DNA of 10,210 nucleotides. Origin: a bacterium 42_11. Its GTDB lineage: Bacteria; Synergistota; GBS-1. Position numbers and translations under genes: made by a program. A model generated the notes under the pieces. The model was not told where the DNA came from. It did not search any database and saw only the letters and a list, made by a program, of their open reading frames with translations. This document shows, in pieces, positions 5,991-10,210 of the stretch (the first letter of the stretch is position 1; each line of letters begins with the position of its first letter). Location of the stretch: contig LGFB01000029.1 in NCBI GenBank assembly GCA_001508835.1, positions 1 to 10,210 of the forward strand. Direction: 5' to 3'.

Positions 5991-8216
5991 TTAGTATTGG
6001 TTGTATACTCTTACTTCGTAGTACTTGTCTGTTACATAAAATCTAACCTGGGCAGGTTCTACATCCTTGGACTCTTCCCCTTGGACTGATATAGCAATTT
6101 TCAATGTTCCATTCTGTGGTATACAAGGATTACCCGTTATTATAATTACTTTTCTATTCTCAGAAATTTTAGCAAAAATTTCTGAACTTCTTTCCACGAT
6201 CTCCTTTGCTATATAGTTTCCTTTAAGCTCTATTTCAACCTTCGTGATGTCGACATTCGGTGAATTATCCTGGTTTAAAGGATTTGTCATAATCACGGTC
6301 ATCACTTTTTCACCATTTTCCGCTTCTTTTACGGCAGTTTTACTCAAGCCAAAAGTCCCAAACCTGAAAAAGACTATTCCTTCACTCTCACTTTGTTTTA
6401 TATAACTTACTGCCTCACTAAGGTCATAAGTTTTAACAGGACTGTACGTCTGTAAACCAGCATACACTCTCTTATTATTACCAAAAATTTCTGCTGCATT
6501 GTTATAAAGTGCTGCAGTCCATTGGGGTGACTTGTCATAATCTCTCCAATAGAGCATAGGCACTGCAAAATCATAAATAGAAGAAGCATCTTGATAATCC
6601 TGTCCATAATGGACTAACGCAAAAGTTTTGGAATCATTCTGAGCCGTCAAGAAATTAGAATTGTACGCTCCTTCTGGCATTAATGCTGCAGAAAATTTCA
6701 CTCTTCGACTGTAGGACTTCACCACTTCTTTTATTTCCTCTGCAAAAGACTTCACGGCATTTTTCCTTATTTCTACCCAGCTAACAACGTCTTTATCTCC
6801 TTTATCATATGCTTCAAATATATACTTACCATCTTTATCCGTATAGAAAGTCCGGTCTATCAAAGATTTTATTTTATCCATATCTATCCCTATTTTTGCT
6901 GCTTCTGCAACCTCATAATTTTCATTGAATCCAAATACAATGTGTGGATACCTCATATAATCCAGATGAATTCCATCCACTTTATAGTTTTCCAAAACCT
7001 CTTTTACGAGATTTTTTATATATTCCCTGTAATTTACAGATAATGGGGATATTCTACTGTCGTCAGGCCCTTTCTTGATATGCACCATTCTATCTTCAGG
7101 ATGAAGTGTTGCCCACTGTTTGTCAGAATTCACAACAAACCAGGCATGCACTCTTATTCCTTTTTTGTGTGCCTCTTCTACCACTTCTTTCAGTATATCC
7201 CTATCAGGATGGGCTAATCCTAATGCTATTCTACTATTGTAATCAACTCTCCCTGCCGTCCCTTTTACAAGAAGAAACATATCAGTAAAACCATATTCTT
7301 TCATTTGATCCGTTATTATCTTCGCTCCATCTGCTCCCAAATTGTACACTGTACTTCCCCACAGCCATGTCCCTTTTACTTTCATATCATGGACTTTCTT
7401 CAATTTGAGAGGATACTCTTCAGGAGAAGTCTTTGCACACCATAACACCGCTTGTACAAGCATTTTTCCGAGTCCTGCAGTATATTCGGGATGAAAGCTG
7501 AAAAGTACTATTCTCCCTTCCCCATATTCTGAAGCAATCAAAGCCGGAGTATTAGGTGTAATTCCTTCAGGTCCGTTGTCATGAATATCGCTGGTATAGG
7601 AAGCCAACTCTACATAGGAAGGTATATTTGGTACATCAATTTTCTTTAAAATGGGTCCGTTCTCATAGTGGACAGTAAGGTTTCCATAGTAACCTGAGAT
7701 TACAGGATGCTCCAAAGATTTTACCCTAACTTGGACATCACCACATCCCCTGTTCCAGTGTTTAATGTCAACCACTTGAGCACCCACAATTCCAAGATAG
7801 GGTTCATATTCACCTTCACCGTTGGTAGCAAGATATGTGCCTGCACAAATTCCAATGTATCCTCCACCTTTTTTAATAAATTCCTTAATAGCTTTCCTAC
7901 CCTTCTCTCCCAAGGCTTCTGCCTGATTGAGAGCCCTTCCCCCAGGGATGACAATTGCATCAAATTTCTCTAGTTCGCCTTTTGCAACCTCCTTTGCTGA
8001 AATTTTTTCAGCTTTTATTCCATACTCCTTTAATAAGTGAATGACTTGTTCTACGCTTTTTGGAGCTGTAGCTTGTTTCTCTGCCAACACTGCTACTCTC
8101 ACTTCTTCTCTCCCCTCTTTTCCTTTGGCAATCGCACTGTTTTCTTTCGTGCTGACAAAAGCGAACACCATACATACTGAAATAATCAAACTTACAACTT
8201 TTTTACACCATTTCAT
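5991..8216 (-). CDS. Secreted BPL_N (class I amidotransferase-like) plus GHL10 glycoside hydrolase-like fusion protein
   Basis: 741 residues. Residues 1-30 are a Sec signal peptide: a basic start (MKWCKK), a hydrophobic core (VVSLIISVCMVFAFV) and a cleavage site after SAIA; no lipobox. About 40-262 match the biotin-ligase-N-terminal-like (BPL_N) type of class I glutamine amidotransferase fold: DAIVIPGGRALNQ, nucleophile-elbow GICAGTY (Cys124) and FHPEY (His242, Glu244), so the Cys-His-Glu triad positions look intact. About 280-625 resemble the GHL10/YngK family (DUF187-like): WLWGSTVYNLGADG, HAWFVVNSDKQWA, and VDGIHLDYMRYPHI with Asp419 as a candidate catalytic acid. The remaining roughly 110 residues are probably a beta domain. 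Escherichia coli DigH (YddW), a GHL10 protein, cleaves peptide-stripped peptidoglycan glycan, so a cell-wall role is plausible here beside nagZ. The start ATG has GAGGGGGG upstream; the gene follows the SIS gene after 30 bases. The substrate and the activity of the N-terminal domain are unknown. Confidence 0.87.
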   Translation of the reverse strand: MKWCKKVVSLIISVCMVFAFVSTKENSAIAKGKEGREEVRVAVLAEKQATAPKSVEQVIHLLKEYGIKAEKISAKEVAKGELEKFDAIVIPGGRALNQAEALGEKGRKAIKEFIKKGGGYIGICAGTYLATNGEGEYEPYLGIVGAQVVDIKHWNRGCGDVQVRVKSLEHPVISGYYGNLTVHYENGPILKKIDVPNIPSYVELASYTSDIHDNGPEGITPNTPALIASEYGEGRIVLFSFHPEYTAGLGKMLVQAVLWCAKTSPEEYPLKLKKVHDMKVKGTWLWGSTVYNLGADGAKIITDQMKEYGFTDMFLLVKGTAGRVDYNSRIALGLAHPDRDILKEVVEEAHKKGIRVHAWFVVNSDKQWATLHPEDRMVHIKKGPDDSRISPLSVNYREYIKNLVKEVLENYKVDGIHLDYMRYPHIVFGFNENYEVAEAAKIGIDMDKIKSLIDRTFYTDKDGKYIFEAYDKGDKDVVSWVEIRKNAVKSFAEEIKEVVKSYSRRVKFSAALMPEGAYNSNFLTAQNDSKTFALVHYGQDYQDASSIYDFAVPMLYWRDYDKSPQWTAALYNNAAEIFGNNKRVYAGLQTYSPVKTYDLSEAVSYIKQSESEGIVFFRFGTFGLSKTAVKEAENGEKVMTVIMTNPLNQDNSPNVDITKVEIELKGNYIAKEIVERSSEIFAKISENRKVIIITGNPCIPQNGTLKIAISVQGEESKDVEPAQVRFYVTDKYYEVRVYNQY

Positions 8217-8246
8217 GGTATACCCCCCTCACCATCTTTAACCTCA

Positions 8247-8978
8247 TCATAAAACCCTTATTCGAGGCCTATACTTTTCAAGAAGGTGTTTGTTAAATTT
8301 TTCACCTTCGTCTGTATTAGCACTTATGAACACCGGAGGCATTATCCCCCAGGACAATAATTTTTCCACTATGGTGGCTATTATAGTGTTTATTATAAGA
8401 ATTCCAGCAATAGAAGAAGTGGGTCCTACCTTCTGGGAAAACCCTTTATATTCTACTATTGCATCTCCAGGAATTCCACAATTGTCTATTACATAATCCG
8501 TAAGTTCATAAAGGTTTTTACCACTTTTGTGCCTAGAAGAAAAAATCTTTGAATGTTTTAAAGATGTAATGGCTACAGTGATAATGCCTTTTTCTTTTGC
8601 CTCGATAGCCATTTCTATTACTGCAGGATTTCTTCCGGAATTTGAAATCAAAAATAATACATCTCCTTCATTTGCCCCACTATTTTCTAGAAGTATCTTC
8701 CCTATTCCTTCCACTCTCTCCATTAAGGTACTTTTATATCCTCCCTCATGGAGCATAAGCGAGGATTCTAATATGGGATAGACACATGCAAGGCCTCCAG
8801 CTCTGTAAAAAGGCTCTTCACACATCATATGTGAATGTCCAGTACCAAAGAAATAAAGAAGTTTATCGTTTTTTATCGCTTCTGCACATACCTGAGAAAC
8901 TTGTTCTATTATTGACGATTGTGTTCTTTCAATTTCATCTATCAGTTTCTTGATATTTTCTATATATAGGGTGTTCAC
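8247..8978 (-). CDS. SIS-domain (UPF0309-like) phosphosugar-binding protein
   Basis: A 243-residue cytoplasmic protein with a single SIS domain, the fold that binds phosphosugars in isomerases, etherases and regulators. Seen: FGTGHSH (44-50) after the first beta strand, EEPFYRAGG (54-62), the phosphate-binding FLISNSGRNPAVIE (109-122), TVAITS (134-139) and GPTSS (185-189). It lacks the MurQ signature (GAGTSGRLG...), so it is not a recognisable MurNAc-6-phosphate etherase. The SIS_2/UPF0309 group, often beside amino-sugar kinases or transporters, fits best. The start is GTG (8978-8976), immediately after the M20 TAG stop at 8981-8979, with GGAGGG inside the end of that gene; translation is therefore coupled. 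Role inferred from context: handling or sensing an amino-sugar phosphate from cell-wall salvage. It could be an isomerase, a hydrolase or a regulator. Confidence 0.86.
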   Translation of the reverse strand: MNTLYIENIKKLIDEIERTQSSIIEQVSQVCAEAIKNDKLLYFFGTGHSHMMCEEPFYRAGGLACVYPILESSLMLHEGGYKSTLMERVEGIGKILLENSGANEGDVLFLISNSGRNPAVIEMAIEAKEKGIITVAITSLKHSKIFSSRHKSGKNLYELTDYVIDNCGIPGDAIVEYKGFSQKVGPTSSIAGILIINTIIATIVEKLLSWGIMPPVFISANTDEGEKFNKHLLEKYRPRIRVL

Positions 8979-9788
8979 CTACAGCCCTCCTTCCATTATC
9001 CTTAGTATAATCCTCGTGGCTAAAGCCACTTTAAATGGTAAGGTATCTACCAAAACAAATTCTGCATCTGTATGAGAATCCTCTCCTTCTGGTCCAAGCC
9101 CATCTAACACCGGTACACCCCATACTGCCGCAAAAGAGGCATCCCCCCCTCCACCAGTTTTTCTTCCAATGATTTCTCTTCCCAATTTTTGAGCTTCTTC
9201 TTTAGCAATCTCAAACAACTTCCTGCATCCCTCATTGGCAATTAAAGGAGGCCTTTCTGAAAGTACAATAATATCTGTGCTCGTTCCCTCAACAAAAGAA
9301 ATAGTAGCTATTCTCTTGACTTTCTCTTTTATTTTCCTTTCATGTTCTTTTTGAAAATATCTTATTTCTACCTGGGCTCTCGCTTCTTCTGCAACTATAT
9401 TTATTTTGTCTCCCCCCTGCACATATCCTACGTTGACACTTATACCCTTTTCTAAATCCCTCACTTCATCGTAAAGAGCACATATTTTGCGAGATATTTC
9501 TTCTACTGCACTTCTCCCCTTTTCATAGTTTACTCCTGAATGGACTGCAACTCCTTTTACAAACATTTCAAAGCTAAAAATTCCTTTTCTTTCTACCGTA
9601 AGAGTCCCGGGTTTGGCAGGTTCAAATGAGAGACACGCTGCAGCATCTTTTGAAAGGTTCATGATATAATCTTTGCTGTAAATTGAACCAATTTCCTCAT
9701 CGCTGTTTAAAAAGACTACAAGTTTTACTCCATCTGGAAGGTTATCAATAACTTCTTTAAGGGTATACAGGAGAACTACAAGTCCCTC
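8979..9788 (-). pseudogene. M20-family metallopeptidase (carboxypeptidase G2-like), N-terminus lost at the composition junction
   Basis: 269 residues of a zinc-dependent amino/carboxypeptidase of the M20 family, which is normally about 370-400 long. Seen: [13 protein letters not shown], with the catalytic and metal-binding Glu pair; the dimerisation/lid domain beginning GIFSFEMFVKGVAVHSG and ending near the ERPP segment; and the C-terminal catalytic part RKTGGGGDASFAA, GVPVLDGLGPEGEDSHTDAEFV with the metal-ligand His. Missing are the N-terminal HxD zinc ligand (normally in a GHTDTV-type motif) and the bridging Asp just before KxGL; homology stops at [13 protein letters not shown]. Beyond 9788 the same frame stays open to 10181, but that part is the antisense of an unrelated gene. 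It abuts the SIS gene without spacing, so it is probably the first visible gene of the cluster; it may trim peptides released from cell wall. It may well be intact in the real genome, since the break coincides with a likely assembly chimera. Confidence 0.85.
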
Positions 9789-9794
9789 GTGGCA
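9783..9794. other. Breakpoint joining low-GC and high-GC DNA
   Basis: M20 peptidase coding on minus remains credible up to about 9788 (EGLVV), and CdhD-like coding on plus becomes credible from about 9786 ([11 protein letters not shown]). The two homologies meet or overlap by only a few bases, around CCCTCGTGG. GC by hand count goes from 30% (9661-9720) to 60% (9961-10020) and 72% (10021-10080). No terminal inverted repeat, integrase, tRNA or target duplication is visible. A chimeric assembly or ligation at short microhomology fits best; a natural illegitimate recombination cannot be excluded from sequence alone. Confidence 0.8.
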
Positions 9795-10210
9795 ACGTGC
9801 ATGGTGAATGGCCACAACATTATCGCCCAGTCGCCGCTGGACATCAACATCGCAAAGCAGCTTAACATACTCATCACCGAGATGGGGCTCGCCCCCGAGA
9901 GGATCGTCATCGACCCCATGAGCGGCGCGCTCGGGTACGGCATCGAGTACTGTTACTCGATAATGGAGAGGGTGCGCCTGGGGTCGTTGCAGGGCGACAA
10001 GATGTTGGCAATGCCCGTCATCGTGTTCGTGGGGCAGGAGGCGTGGCGGGCGAAGGAGGCCAGAGAGCCCGACGAGACCGCCCCCGGCTGGGGCCCGCAA
10101 CGGGCCCGGGGCGTGGCATGGGAGCTCTTGACTGCGACCACGCTTCTCCAAGCGGGGGCTGACATATTCGTCATGCGGCACCCGGACGCCGCCCTTGCCC
10201 TTAGGCGGCA
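9786..10210 (+). CDS. cdhD: CODH/acetyl-CoA synthase delta subunit (corrinoid iron-sulfur protein small subunit), internal fragment
   Basis: An uninterrupted plus-strand frame (codons starting at positions divisible by 3) encodes about 141 residues running off the right edge. Seen: [84 protein letters not shown] and [14 protein letters not shown]. These are conserved blocks of the delta subunit (CdhD/AcsD), the TIM-barrel partner of the corrinoid protein that carries methyl groups from methyl-tetrahydro(methano)pterin to acetyl-CoA synthase in the Wood-Ljungdahl pathway. Neither the start nor the stop is in the window. ATG at 9801 has no Shine-Dalgarno sequence, and the homology begins before it, so it is not the start. 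High GC and GC-rich third positions mark a different source from the rest of the window; the donor could be a high-GC thermophilic acetogen, sulfate reducer or archaeon. Confidence 0.88.

Noticed and set aside
8247..8978. SIS gene as MurQ (MurNAc-6-phosphate etherase)
   Set aside because: The length is too short and the MurQ signature is absent; the visible motifs fit the SIS_2/UPF0309 type.
9783..9794. Insertion sequence or integrative element boundary at the composition change
   Set aside because: No inverted or direct repeats, transposase, integrase or tRNA end is visible near the break, and both flanking genes are cut inside coding sequence.
9953..10174. Minus-strand 73-codon frame in the high-GC segment
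   Set aside because: It is antisense to the CdhD fragment; long open frames on the opposite strand are expected in GC-rich coding DNA.

Overview
The window looks like two pieces of DNA from different sources. Positions 1 to about 9785 are AT-rich (30% GC by hand count over 9661-9720) and carry Lys/Glu/Ile-rich proteins, strong Shine-Dalgarno sequences, several GTG starts and tightly packed genes. This suggests a low-GC, probably thermophilic, anaerobic Firmicute of the Thermoanaerobacter/Caldanaerobacter type; that is inferred from style, not from a marker gene. From about 9785 to the end the composition changes abruptly (60% GC over 9961-10020, 72% over 10021-10080), and the sequence encodes part of an unrelated protein on the opposite strand.

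Layout: (a) 1-1192, minus: a partial DASS/SLC13-type anion (dicarboxylate-like) transporter running off the left edge. (b) 1193-1313: divergent regulatory region with a palindromic LysR-type box. (c) 1314-2222, plus: LysR-family regulator, followed by a strong hairpin terminator shared with the convergent genes. (d) 2286-9788, minus, transcribed right to left: truncated M20 peptidase, SIS-domain phosphosugar-binding protein, a secreted protein joining a BPL_N/glutamine-amidotransferase-like domain to a GHL10 glycosidase-like domain, NagZ-type GH3 beta-N-acetylglucosaminidase, Eis-like GNAT acetyltransferase, and two small paralogous membrane proteins with a 4-base overlap. (e) about 9786-10210, plus: internal fragment of the CODH/acetyl-CoA synthase delta subunit (corrinoid iron-sulfur protein small subunit, CdhD/AcsD).

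The minus-strand cluster reads as a candidate cell-wall (peptidoglycan) amino-sugar salvage locus. An exported GHL10 protein could act on glycan outside the cell, cytoplasmic NagZ would release GlcNAc, and the SIS protein, acetyltransferase and M20 peptidase would handle sugar phosphates, amino groups and peptides. The two small membrane proteins could be transport subunits. This division of labour is inferred from families and gene order. No MurQ, sugar kinase or recognised sugar transporter is visible.

The right-hand junction cuts two genes mid-frame in opposite orientations, with no mobile element. A chimeric contig is the simplest explanation. The continuous 400-codon minus-strand frame across it (8979-10181) is therefore not a real protein beyond its last 269 codons.
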